NCBI GenBank assembly: GCA_005878995.1
Contig: VBME01000142.1
Span: 1 to 6,298 of the forward strand
Direction of reading: 5' to 3'
Source: Methanobacteriota archaeon
GTDB taxonomy: Archaea > Thermoplasmatota > Thermoplasmata > RBG-16-68-12
Length of the DNA stretch: 6,298 nucleotides
Position 1 is the first letter of the stretch, and every line of letters begins with the position of its first letter. A program made the translations under genes and the position numbers. Below the pieces are notes generated by a model that had not been told where the DNA came from, did not search any database, and saw nothing but the letters and a program-made list of their open reading frames with translations. Positions 1-5,863 of the stretch are shown in pieces.

Positions 1-126
1 GCGACGATCGGGAACTTTGTCGGGAAGCAGACCATCGAGGCGGCGAAACGCGCGGGGTTCGTGTCCGACGACGGAATCCTCTGGATCAACGGCGTGCCCC
101 ACGCGCAGTTCGTCCTGATGACGTAG
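1..126 (+). CDS. C-terminal end of an unrecognised protein (partial)
   Basis: The frame starting at base 1 is open from the window edge to a TAG at 124-126 and gives 41 residues ending in QFVLMT. The gene begins outside the window. The visible part looks like the end of a soluble globular domain: a helix-like stretch (KQTIEAAKRAGF), then an acidic turn (SDDG), then strand-like hydrophobic runs (ILWI, QFVLM). It has no transmembrane segment and no catalytic motif I recognise, so I assign no function. Its codons show the strong third-position GC of the neighbouring genes. The last 41 bases overlap the tail of the membrane-protein gene on the opposite strand. That it is a real gene is fairly likely from codon use and the clean end. 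Its identity is unknown. Confidence 0.6.
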   Translation, partial: ATIGNFVGKQTIEAAKRAGFVSDDGILWINGVPHAQFVLMT

Positions 127-679
127 TCGTGGGGGCGCGGGCGGTCGCGCGAGCGGGAGCCTCCGTCTTTCTCCAGCGCCGCCAGACCCGCTTGGCGTGT
201 TTCTTCAACATGAGGGCGTACCGCCCCATGAGCGTGTAGCTCGCAACGCCGAAGAGGATGCCCAGTCCCGTTAACGACGTCGTCAGCGGGACCACTTCGG
301 TCAGGGCCGTTCCCGTGGTCAGCACGGAGCGCGCGATTCGACTGACCAAGCCGAGGAGACTGACCCCGATTCCGAGCGACGTCAGGAAGCGTCCCCGACT
401 CACGCGTCCCCAGGAAAAGTGGAGGCCGCCAAGGAGGACGAAGACGCCGCCGAAGTACGTGGTGAAGCCGAGGACGATGAGGCCGACGACCAGGAGGAGA
501 AGGCCCACATTGCCCAGGGCGCCCGATCGAACGATGTAATTCTCGTACACGAACTGAATGTCCTGGTTCGCGAGCTCGCCCGCGAGGAGGAACGAAGCGG
601 CAAGGACCGAGAGGACGACGGCGTCCCGGTGGCGGATCTGCCGCATCCGCCACCACGAGCGAGGCTTCGCCTTCGCCAT
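86..679 (-). CDS. Multi-pass membrane protein, function unknown (197 aa)
   Basis: I do not recognise a family. The N-terminus is strongly basic and Trp/Arg-rich (residues 1-19). Hydrophobic segments follow at about 20-36, 55-72, 73-89, 97-115 and 134-151, so four or five membrane passes are expected. The 37-54 loop (NQDIQFVYENY) is polar and should face outside if the basic N-terminus is cytoplasmic. Residues 153-197 are a very basic, then Thr/Arg/Ala-rich tail (KKHAKRVWRRWRK), probably cytoplasmic. The ATG at 677-679 is preferred because a TATA-like box lies about 28 bases upstream, the leaderless spacing seen elsewhere here. The last 13 codons and the stop overlap the convergent gene ending at 126, so the extreme C-terminus may be poorly conserved. 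The gene is divergent from nmd3, with 110 bases between the starts. Hydrophobicity and the promoter support a real gene; function is open. Confidence 0.75.
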   Translation of the reverse strand: MAKAKPRSWWRMRQIRHRDAVVLSVLAASFLLAGELANQDIQFVYENYIVRSGALGNVGLLLLVVGLIVLGFTTYFGGVFVLLGGLHFSWGRVSRGRFLTSLGIGVSLLGLVSRIARSVLTTGTALTEVVPLTTSLTGLGILFGVASYTLMGRYALMLKKHAKRVWRRWRKTEAPARATARAPTTTSSGRTARGARR

Positions 680-703
680 CGACGGGAGCCGACGTGCCGC
701 CGG

Positions 704-711
704 ATACTTAT
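704..711 (-). promoter_or_regulatory. TATA-like box for the membrane-protein gene
   Basis: On the - strand this reads ATAAGTAT in an otherwise GC-rich region. Its centre is about 28 bases before the ATG ending at 679, the distance expected if transcription starts at the initiation codon. It lies in the divergent region shared with nmd3, about 50 bases from the nmd3 box. Assignment rests on sequence and spacing only. Confidence 0.55.
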
Positions 712-754
712 GGCCTTCCCTTGTGCTATCGGGCCCGAGGTCGGCCTGCCAGTT

Positions 755-763
755 CTTAAGTAG
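755..763 (+). promoter_or_regulatory. TATA-like box for nmd3
   Basis: CTTAAGTAG is the only A/T-rich patch just before nmd3. Its centre is about 31 bases before the ATG at 790, implying a leader of only a few bases. The core and its 3' flank (TTAAGTAGCGC) closely match the box before rpl10e (TTAAATAGCGC), which supports a shared promoter type. No Shine-Dalgarno sequence is seen between box and start. Confidence 0.6.
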
Positions 764-789
764 CGCGGCGCCGTTCGAACGCGATCGAG

Positions 790-1812
790 ATGTTCTGTGT
801 CGAGTGCGGAGCCGAAGGGCCGACCTATCAGGGGCTGTGCGCTCGCTGCTTTCCGAAGAGGCACCCGGTCCTGAGGCCTCCCGATCTCCTCGATCTCGAA
901 CGTTGCACCTCCTGCGGTTCCTTTCGGGTGGGATCCGGCTGGTCCAAGGTCGACCGCGAACTCGCCCTGACGGCGCTGCTCCGGGAAGCCGTCCCGGTCC
1001 TTCCGCCGTGGGAACGCGTGAGCTTCACACAGGTCGCTCGGGAGGAGGATCCCAACAATCTCGCGCTAACGGTCAAAGCGCTCGGCCGGTTCGAGGACCT
1101 CCAGTCCGTCCAGGATTTCCGAGTGCGCGTGCGGATCAAACCGTCCCTCTGTGACCCGTGCCAAAAGCAGCGGAGCCGTTACTACGAAGGCGTGCTGCAA
1201 GTGCGCGGGGACGGCCGCGAACTCACGCCGGCCGAAGTGCGCGCCGTGCGGACGTTCGTCACCGCGCGGGTCGATCGGGCGGGAGACACCGACTCGTTTG
1301 TGTCGCGCATCGAGGAGGTCCACGGCGGCCTCGACTTCTACGTCAGTGCGAACGCCCTCGGCAAGGCGCTCGCCCGGGATCTCTCGGAATCGTTCGGGGG
1401 GACCGTGTCCTCATCTCCGAAGTTGTACGGACAGAAACAGGGTCGGGAGGTTTACCGGGTCACGTCCCTCGTTCGGCTGGGCCCGTTCCACGTCGGCGAT
1501 GTCGTGCGACACAAGGGTGCCCTCGCAGAGGTCACATCCGTGCGGCCCTTCGTCGTGCTGCGAAACCTGGCGACGGGCGAGTCGCGACGATTCAAGCCGA
1601 AAGACGTCCGGAGCGCGAGTCGGGTGGAGGCGGATCGGTTCGAAGCGAAAATCGAGCGGCTCGACTCCGGCCAAGTCGTGGCGGTCCACCCGGAGTCCGG
1701 AGCCGCGAGACCCGTCCAGCCTGCTCCCGTCCGTGGGACGTCGCAGGCGGTCGTCGTCTGGACCCGGGAAGACGTATTCCTGTCTGGCCTCCCGGCGGCC
1801 TCGAAGGATTAA
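790..1812 (+). CDS. nmd3: NMD3 family 50S/60S ribosome-biogenesis protein
   Basis: This 340-residue protein matches archaeal NMD3, which binds the large ribosomal subunit. In eukaryotes it is the 60S export adaptor and late maturation factor; the archaeal role is presumably in 50S maturation or quality control. The N-terminus carries the family's paired-cysteine zinc-binding arrangement: C3-x2-C6, C17-x2-C20, C39-x2-C42 and C121-x2-C124. The last pair is followed by the typical QKQRSRYYEGVLQVR segment. Residues 145-235 look like a mixed alpha/beta domain, and 230-275 like a small beta-barrel (GPFHVGDVVRHKG, then VVLRNLATGE). All eight cysteines are present, and length is normal for archaeal members. 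The start is fixed by MFCVECG, where the first zinc motif begins at residue 3. radB follows after 26 bases on the same strand. The divergent neighbour is an unrelated membrane protein. Confidence 0.93.
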   Translation: MFCVECGAEGPTYQGLCARCFPKRHPVLRPPDLLDLERCTSCGSFRVGSGWSKVDRELALTALLREAVPVLPPWERVSFTQVAREEDPNNLALTVKALGRFEDLQSVQDFRVRVRIKPSLCDPCQKQRSRYYEGVLQVRGDGRELTPAEVRAVRTFVTARVDRAGDTDSFVSRIEEVHGGLDFYVSANALGKALARDLSESFGGTVSSSPKLYGQKQGREVYRVTSLVRLGPFHVGDVVRHKGALAEVTSVRPFVVLRNLATGESRRFKPKDVRSASRVEADRFEAKIERLDSGQVVAVHPESGAARPVQPAPVRGTSQAVVVWTREDVFLSGLPAASKD

Positions 1813-1815
1813 AGG
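1808..1815 (+). promoter_or_regulatory. Probable radB promoter overlapping the nmd3 stop codon
   Basis: ATTAAAGG contains the nmd3 stop TAA (1810-1812). Its centre is about 28 bases before the radB ATG at 1839, the same spacing as for other leaderless candidates here. Its upstream flank AAGGATTAA is identical over nine bases to that of the box before the kinase operon on the - strand (5508-5516). No Shine-Dalgarno sequence precedes ATG 1839, which fits leaderless transcription better than translation from an nmd3 read-through mRNA. Read-through is still possible. Confidence 0.5.
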
Positions 1816-1838
1816 GCGCCACGACTTTGTCCGACCGA

Positions 1839-2507
1839 ATGAAGGTGGCCCTGGGCTGTCGGGCCCTGGACGACCTCCTGGGCGGGGGAGTCGAGGAGGG
1901 GTGCATCACCCTCCTTCACGGGGAGGCCGGGAGCGGGAAGACGAACTTCTGCCTGCAACTCGCGCGCAATGTCGTGCGCGCGGGCCGCAAGGCGATTTAC
2001 ATCGACACGGAGGGCGTGTCCCTCGAACGACTCCGGCAAATCTGCGGGGACGACTTCGACCTCGTCGCCAAGAACATCCTGTTCTCGGAGCCGTACAGTT
2101 TCGAGGAGCAGGAGAAACTGATCGAGAAGGCGGTGAAGCTCGCGGACGCCAATCCGGAGGTCGGTCTCATCGTGATCGACAGCATTACGATGCACTACCG
2201 GCTCACGATGCGGGACGAGGCGCGGCGGGACGAACGGTACGGCCTCACGCGTCAGATCGCGAAGCTCCTGAGGGTTTCGAGGCAGCGCGGCATCCCCGTG
2301 GTGGTCACGTCGCAGGTCTACACGGACCTCGACACGGGCGCGTACATGCCCCTCGGAGGCCACATGCTCAGCCACAACGCGAAGACGATCGTCCGGTTCG
2401 AACGGACGGGCATGAGCACGCGCTCCGCGGTCCTCGTGAAGCATCGCCACCGGGAAGAAGGGGGGCGAGCCTCGTTTCGGATCACGGCCCGCGGGCTCGA
2501 AGACTAG
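1839..2507 (+). CDS. radB: DNA repair and recombination protein RadB
   Basis: RadB is the short euryarchaeal RecA/RadA paralogue. It binds DNA, has weak ATPase activity, and is thought to assist RadA or the Hjc resolvase in homologous recombination. The 222 residues are essentially one RecA core without the N-terminal helix-hairpin-helix domain of RadA, as expected for RadB. The N-terminus has the family pattern LGCRALDDLLGGG (residues 5-17). Walker A is GEAGSGKTN (28-36), with K34 and T35. Walker B is LIVIDS (110-115). A sensor-like TSQVY is at 157-161, and GGHMLSHNAK (173-182) precedes the last core strand. ATG 1839 is chosen because the LGC motif starts four residues later and a TATA-like box lies 28 bases upstream. 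TTG 1827 would add four residues and is less likely. The stop shares CTAG with the convergent prenyl synthase gene. The reading frame stays open upstream through nmd3, but that part is a shadow of nmd3. Confidence 0.92.
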   Translation: MKVALGCRALDDLLGGGVEEGCITLLHGEAGSGKTNFCLQLARNVVRAGRKAIYIDTEGVSLERLRQICGDDFDLVAKNILFSEPYSFEEQEKLIEKAVKLADANPEVGLIVIDSITMHYRLTMRDEARRDERYGLTRQIAKLLRVSRQRGIPVVVTSQVYTDLDTGAYMPLGGHMLSHNAKTIVRFERTGMSTRSAVLVKHRHREEGGRASFRITARGLED

Positions 2508-3622
2508 CGAACCCGGTTCCGCTGCGCGTCGAGCAGGGCTTCGAGGAGCTCCCGAGCATCCGGATCTTTTCTGGGCAACCGGTCGAGGGCCCGTCTCGCC
2601 TCGAGGAGATTCGCGGCGATCCGCTTCTCCATCTCCGGCAGTGCGCGGGATCGGAGGAGTTCCCGGACCCTCCGAACGTCCGTCTTCGTCGACCGAGGAC
2701 CCCGGCCGTACGCCCGTAGGAACGCGGCCCGGTCGCGCGAAGGGAGGGTTTGCAAGGCGACGACGTACAGTCGGGTCCGTTTCCCCTGTCGGATGTCTCC
2801 TTCCGCGGAGCCGCCGATCTCGGAGGGAACGATCCCGGCGCCGAGCAGGTCGTCACGGTCCTGGAACGCGATCGCGAAGTGTCGCCCATATGCCTCGAGC
2901 GCGGTGCGGTCCTCCGGGGTCGCACGGGCGGCGATCGCCGCCGTCGCCGCCGCACCGAGGTACAGGCGGGCCGTCTTCGCCTCGCTCATTCGGACGTATT
3001 CCGCCTCCGGGATTTGGGTCGCCCGCTCGAAATCGATGTCGAGCCCCTGGCCGTCGCTCACGACGAGGTCCACGTCGGTTAGCTCCGATAGGAGCTCGAG
3101 TCGGACCGTGGGATCTAGGTCCGACCCCTCGATCGCCCGTTCCGCGAGAGACCGGATTCGGAGGGCGTCAAGGATCGCCTGGGACGCCCCGTAGCGGTGG
3201 CGCCGGGTCCGGAAGACGACCGCGGGGCGATTCGCATCCGCTCCGCGGTACAGCTTCGCGTCGGCCGACCACGCGCTCGGCAACGTGCGCCGCCGGACGT
3301 CCTCGTCCATGATGTCGTCCAGGAACAGCGTATACAGGTGGTACCACTCGAGCCATGTCGCGGCCCGTTCCAAGCCGCGAGGTGGCCGCTCGCCGGTCAG
3401 GAGCCGGAATCCCGCGAGTGCGAGGGCGTATCGGTACCGCTTTCCTTCCGTAAACAGTCGCGCGTTCAGGCGCATCGTCTTCGAGGAAGGGAACGCTCCA
3501 ACCGGATGCTCCGCCGCGAATTCCTCCCAGACCGAGAGGATCGCCGCGTTCGATGCGTCGCGGTACGGTTTCAGGAGCGGTTCGACTCGCGGCTCCGCGC
3601 CCTGCGATTCGACCGTCGCCAT
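2504..3622 (-). CDS. Trans-prenyl diphosphate synthase, probably geranylgeranyl diphosphate synthase
   Basis: This 372-residue protein belongs to the polyprenyl synthetase family, which condenses IPP with allylic diphosphates. Visible motifs: GKRYR (60-64) for IPP binding; the first aspartate-rich motif DDIMD (102-106), then ED and RRR; KTARLY (216-221); the second aspartate-rich region QDRDDLLG (254-261); and GKRTR (280-284). The residue five places before DDIMD is Tyr97. In archaeal enzymes an aromatic residue there is linked to a C20 product, so GGPP for ether lipids is likely, but this is inference. Oddities: the second motif ends in Gly where many homologues have Asp; residues 121-143 look like an insertion; and the usual AILAGD-type motif reads AILDAL (149-154). 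It starts 4 bases after the fni stop, with GGAGAG about 10 bases before the ATG, and ends the operon. Family is confident; chain length is not. Confidence 0.88.
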   Translation of the reverse strand: MATVESQGAEPRVEPLLKPYRDASNAAILSVWEEFAAEHPVGAFPSSKTMRLNARLFTEGKRYRYALALAGFRLLTGERPPRGLERAATWLEWYHLYTLFLDDIMDEDVRRRTLPSAWSADAKLYRGADANRPAVVFRTRRHRYGASQAILDALRIRSLAERAIEGSDLDPTVRLELLSELTDVDLVVSDGQGLDIDFERATQIPEAEYVRMSEAKTARLYLGAAATAAIAARATPEDRTALEAYGRHFAIAFQDRDDLLGAGIVPSEIGGSAEGDIRQGKRTRLYVVALQTLPSRDRAAFLRAYGRGPRSTKTDVRRVRELLRSRALPEMEKRIAANLLEARRALDRLPRKDPDARELLEALLDAQRNRVR

Positions 3623-3626
3623 GCGC

Positions 3627-4697
3627 TCACGTCTCTCCGGCCTCGAGCCAACTCGCGGTCGGAGGGCTGACGATGACCGGACGATCCTGGAGCTCCTCGA
3701 TCGATCGAGATCCGGTCAAGAACATCGCGGCCTTGAGTTCCTCGACGACGGCGCGGAGTTCCGCCGCCACCGCGTCCGCGGAGACCTTCGCGGCTTCGAG
3801 CATCGGCTTCGCCATACCTGCCATCGTGGCGCCGAGGGCGATTCCTCGGGCGACATCGAGTCCGCTCCGCACGCCGCCCGTGGCGACGAGCGGCAGGCCG
3901 ACATCGGCCAACAGAATCGAGGCGGGGGTCGGGATCCCCCAGTTCCAGAACGTTGCGCCGAGGCGCTCTTTCAGGGTCGCGGCCTCTTTCCTCGCGCGGT
4001 AGTGCTCGACCGCGGAGAACGAGGTTCCCCCGAGCCCGCCCACGTCGATCGCCTTCGCGCCGGCCGCTTTGAGTTTCTGGGCGACGTCGCGCGAAATCCC
4101 AGCGCCCGTCTCCTTCGCCATGACCGGGAACCGCGACGCGAGCGCTTTGATCGCCGCGAGGCATCCTTTCGCCCGCCGGTCTCCCTCGGGCTGGACGACC
4201 TCTTGGAGGAAATTCAGGTGGACGATCAGCGCGTCCGCATCGATCATGTCGACCGCCTTCTTCGCGTCCGCCACGCCGTACGCTCGCTTGCCGGCCTGCG
4301 GCACGAGCTGGGGCGCCCCAAGATTCGCAAAGACGAGCGGGACATCGTAGTCCTTCACGACCGCATACGTCGGCGCGAGGTCCGGTTTCTCCAGAGCCGC
4401 GCGCTGCGAGCCGACGCCCATCGCGACGCCGACCTCCGCGGCGCCCTTCGCGAGGTTCGCGTTGATCTCCTTCCCCATCCCGAAGCCGCCCGTCATGGAG
4501 GAGATGATCAGGGGCGCTCCGAGCCGCTTGCCAAAGAACTTCACGCTGACATCGATGTCGTCCAGGTCGATCTCCGGGAGGGCCGTGTGGACGAGCCGGA
4601 CATCGTTCCAGTAGTTGTACTCCGCGGAAACGTTCTCCTGGAGGATGATGTTCACATGCTCCGCCTTGCGTTGTTCCGTCTTCGAAGGCTCGGCCAT
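3627..4697 (-). CDS. fni: Type II isopentenyl-diphosphate delta-isomerase (FMN-dependent)
   Basis: IDI-2 interconverts IPP and DMAPP using reduced FMN and Mg2+ in the cytoplasm. The 356 residues form the expected FMN-binding TIM barrel. Family motifs appear in order: RKAEH (10-14), SSMTGG (66-71), GVGSQR (94-99), NLGA (125-128), HLNFLQE (160-166), QPEGD (169-173) whose Glu171 would ligate Mg2+, KETGAG (195-200), DVGGLGGTSF (218-227), and the phosphate-binding ATGGVRSGLD (272-281). Nothing essential appears to be missing. I choose the ATG at 4695-4697 because a Shine-Dalgarno-like GAGGT (4705-4709) sits 7 bases upstream and the preceding kinase stop ends just 1 base away. An ATG at 4751 would add 18 residues (rich in Pro, Gly and Glu) overlapping the kinase gene by 53 bases. 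It lies between the kinase and the prenyl synthase, the order in which the metabolites flow. Confidence 0.94.
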   Translation of the reverse strand: MAEPSKTEQRKAEHVNIILQENVSAEYNYWNDVRLVHTALPEIDLDDIDVSVKFFGKRLGAPLIISSMTGGFGMGKEINANLAKGAAEVGVAMGVGSQRAALEKPDLAPTYAVVKDYDVPLVFANLGAPQLVPQAGKRAYGVADAKKAVDMIDADALIVHLNFLQEVVQPEGDRRAKGCLAAIKALASRFPVMAKETGAGISRDVAQKLKAAGAKAIDVGGLGGTSFSAVEHYRARKEAATLKERLGATFWNWGIPTPASILLADVGLPLVATGGVRSGLDVARGIALGATMAGMAKPMLEAAKVSADAVAAELRAVVEELKAAMFLTGSRSIEELQDRPVIVSPPTASWLEAGET

Positions 4698-4698
4698 T

Positions 4699-5469
4699 TC
4701 AGGGACCTCGGGCGACTCGGGTGCCGGCGACCCGACGGCCCCGCAGGGCATCCCGGACGCGGTTCTTTACATTACCGTTGACGATCAAGCACTCTCCGAC
4801 GTGCTCCGCAATCTCGAACATCCGGCGGACCTTCCCCTCGATGCTCCCCGTGACATCCGTCCGAGTGGCGGTCGAGAATTCGATCCCCTCGAGGTCCTTC
4901 GGTCGCACGACTTCGAGTAGGCTGGCGTCGCGTCGCCGTTTCGGATCCGCGGTGAAGAGGCCGTCGACATCGGTCGCGAAGACCGCGCGCTCCGGTCGAA
5001 ACGCCCTCGCGAGCTCGAGCATCATCACGTCCCCGGAGCAAACGGCGACGCCACGGCGGAGGTCTCGCACGACATCCCCGAACGTCACCGGCGTAAAGCC
5101 CATCGAAGAGAATTCCAGGAACGGCGTGAGATCGGCCGTTACGACCATCCCGTCGTTCAGGCTCAGGACCGCCGAGGGCGGGATTGGGATCGCGGCAATC
5201 CCGGCCTCGATGAACGCGTTCACGACGATGCCATCGAGCTCCTTGACGTCCTGCTGGACGCGCGTCGCCGCGACCCGTTTCGAGGCGGACACGCCGCCTT
5301 CGTTCAGCTTGTGCCGGCGGGCGAGGATGTGTCCATAGGAGCCGGCGCCGTGGACGACCAGCAGAGGTTGTCGGATCGTCGCGAGCTCGGCGGCGAGACG
5401 CCGAATCGTGGCCCGACGCGGCGTTCTTAGGCGCGCCTTGTCCGTTAAGACGCTGCCGCCCAGCTTCAC
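4699..5469 (-). CDS. Isopentenyl phosphate kinase
   Basis: IPK phosphorylates isopentenyl phosphate to IPP with ATP, the step defining the archaeal alternative mevalonate pathways. It belongs to the amino acid kinase fold. In numbering from the GTG at 5469, visible motifs are KLGGS (2-6), VVHGAGSYGH (38-47) with the IPK-diagnostic catalytic His47 of the GxGSxGH type, CSGDVMM (144-150), the nucleotide-binding ATDVDGLF (165-172), DVTGSIEGKV (205-214), and IVNGN near the end. The 256 residues match the family. The N-terminus is odd: GTG 5469 is the only conventional start near it, yet it removes the first beta-strand normally preceding KLGGS. The in-frame codons just upstream read TTLLV, so the true start may be at about 5481 (an ACG codon). 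It is the first gene of the operon; its stop is 1 base from the fni ATG. IPK identity is confident; the start is not. Confidence 0.9.
   Translation of the reverse strand: MKLGGSVLTDKARLRTPRRATIRRLAAELATIRQPLLVVHGAGSYGHILARRHKLNEGGVSASKRVAATRVQQDVKELDGIVVNAFIEAGIAAIPIPPSAVLSLNDGMVVTADLTPFLEFSSMGFTPVTFGDVVRDLRRGVAVCSGDVMMLELARAFRPERAVFATDVDGLFTADPKRRRDASLLEVVRPKDLEGIEFSTATRTDVTGSIEGKVRRMFEIAEHVGECLIVNGNVKNRVRDALRGRRVAGTRVARGP
4705..4709 (-). promoter_or_regulatory. Shine-Dalgarno-like site deciding the fni start
   Basis: GAGGT on the - strand, 7 bases before ATG 4697 and inside the last codons of the upstream kinase gene. It supports the shorter fni start over ATG 4751. It also shows that operon-internal genes here use Shine-Dalgarno initiation, while first genes look leaderless. 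Confidence 0.6.
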
Positions 5470-5504
5470 GAGGAGGGTCGTGACGCGGGCGACGCGTCGC
5501 GCCG

Positions 5505-5512
5505 CTCTTAAT
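5505..5512 (-). promoter_or_regulatory. TATA-like box for the isoprenoid operon
   Basis: On the - strand this reads ATTAAGAG, with upstream flank AAGG identical to that of the radB box. Its centre is about 40 bases before the GTG at 5469 but about 28 bases before the ACG at 5481. It is the only A/T-rich patch of this type between the kinase and the divergent small gene. It would drive kinase, fni and the prenyl synthase as one transcript. Confidence 0.55.
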
Positions 5513-5538
5513 CCTTTCCCGATAAGCAGCGACGAGCC

Positions 5539-5544
5539 TTTATC
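5539..5544 (+). promoter_or_regulatory. TATA-like box for the 81-aa membrane protein gene
   Basis: TTTATC in the sequence GCCTTTATCG. Its centre is about 28 bases before ATG 5569, the leaderless distance. It is back to back with the operon box, the two centres being about 33 bases apart, so the two promoters may compete or be co-regulated. Confidence 0.5.
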
Positions 5545-5568
5545 GCAGGGAGATTGGATTCCGCACGG

Positions 5569-5814
5569 ATGGCACTAGGTGGCAGCCGAACCTTGCTGAT
5601 CGCGGTCCTCGCCTCAAGTGGCACGGCTCTTGTGGTCCTCGGAATGATCCTATACACTTTCGGGCTGTTCCCCGAAATCAAGCAGGACGGAGACTTTGTC
5701 CTCATCAGTCAGAGCCTCTGGACTCTTCCGTCCCTAGTGATCGGCCTAGTCCTGCTTGGCGGCGCCACGCTCTTCGCGATTCGGCGACCACGGAAAACCA
5801 GATTGGGTTCTTGA
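5569..5814 (+). CDS. Small two-pass membrane protein, function unknown (81 aa)
   Basis: I do not recognise a family. Two hydrophobic segments are clear, at about residues 8-33 (rich in Leu, Val, Ala and Gly) and 49-71. They are joined by a short acidic/polar loop (PEIKQDGDF) and followed by a basic tail (RRPRKTR), suggesting a hairpin with both ends in the cytoplasm. There is no lipobox, cysteine or catalytic motif. ATG 5569 is preferred to an upstream TTG at 5554 because a TATA-like box sits 28 bases before it. It lies alone between the divergent isoprenoid operon and rpl10e, 87 bases before the latter. Third-position GC bias is somewhat weaker than in the neighbours. The membrane pattern plus the promoter make a real gene likely, but its small size leaves doubt. 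Confidence 0.62.
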   Translation: MALGGSRTLLIAVLASSGTALVVLGMILYTFGLFPEIKQDGDFVLISQSLWTLPSLVIGLVLLGGATLFAIRRPRKTRLGS

Positions 5815-5863
5815 CACAGGTCCCGATTCTCCCGGGCGGACTCCCTGAATCGAGTCGAGAGGG

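Noticed and set aside
258..539. 93-residue + strand frame opposite the membrane-protein gene
   Set aside because: The product is Arg/Pro/Thr-rich with no motif and no promoter. The opposite strand encodes a convincing membrane protein.
1158..1838. N-terminal extension of radB making a 449-residue protein
   Set aside because: This part is the nmd3 gene read in another frame. RadB is normally about 220 residues and its conserved N-terminus begins at 1839.
1151..2719. A 522-residue open frame on + crossing nmd3, radB and the prenyl synthase
   Set aside because: It overlaps three proteins with clear family motifs. Its product is Arg/Ser/Gly/Pro-rich with no domain. It is a by-product of high GC content.
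3696..3709. Perfect 14-base palindrome CTCGATCGATCGAG
   Set aside because: It lies inside the fni coding region, in codons for the RSIEE stretch. It has no partner copy or promoter context, so it is most simply codon choice.
4698..4751. Longer fni start at ATG 4751
   Set aside because: It would overlap the kinase by 53 bases and add a non-conserved Pro/Gly/Glu-rich leader. ATG 4697 has a well-placed GAGGT.
3285..4781. A 498-residue open frame on + opposite fni and the prenyl synthase
   Set aside because: It is antisense to conserved enzymes. The product is low-complexity, rich in Arg, Asp and Gly, and it lacks a promoter.
5839..5856. Small inverted repeat GACTC/GAGTC with an 8-base loop after the 81-aa gene, considered as a terminator
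   Set aside because: It has only five base pairs and no T-run follows. Archaeal termination relies mainly on T-rich tracts, and none is present here.
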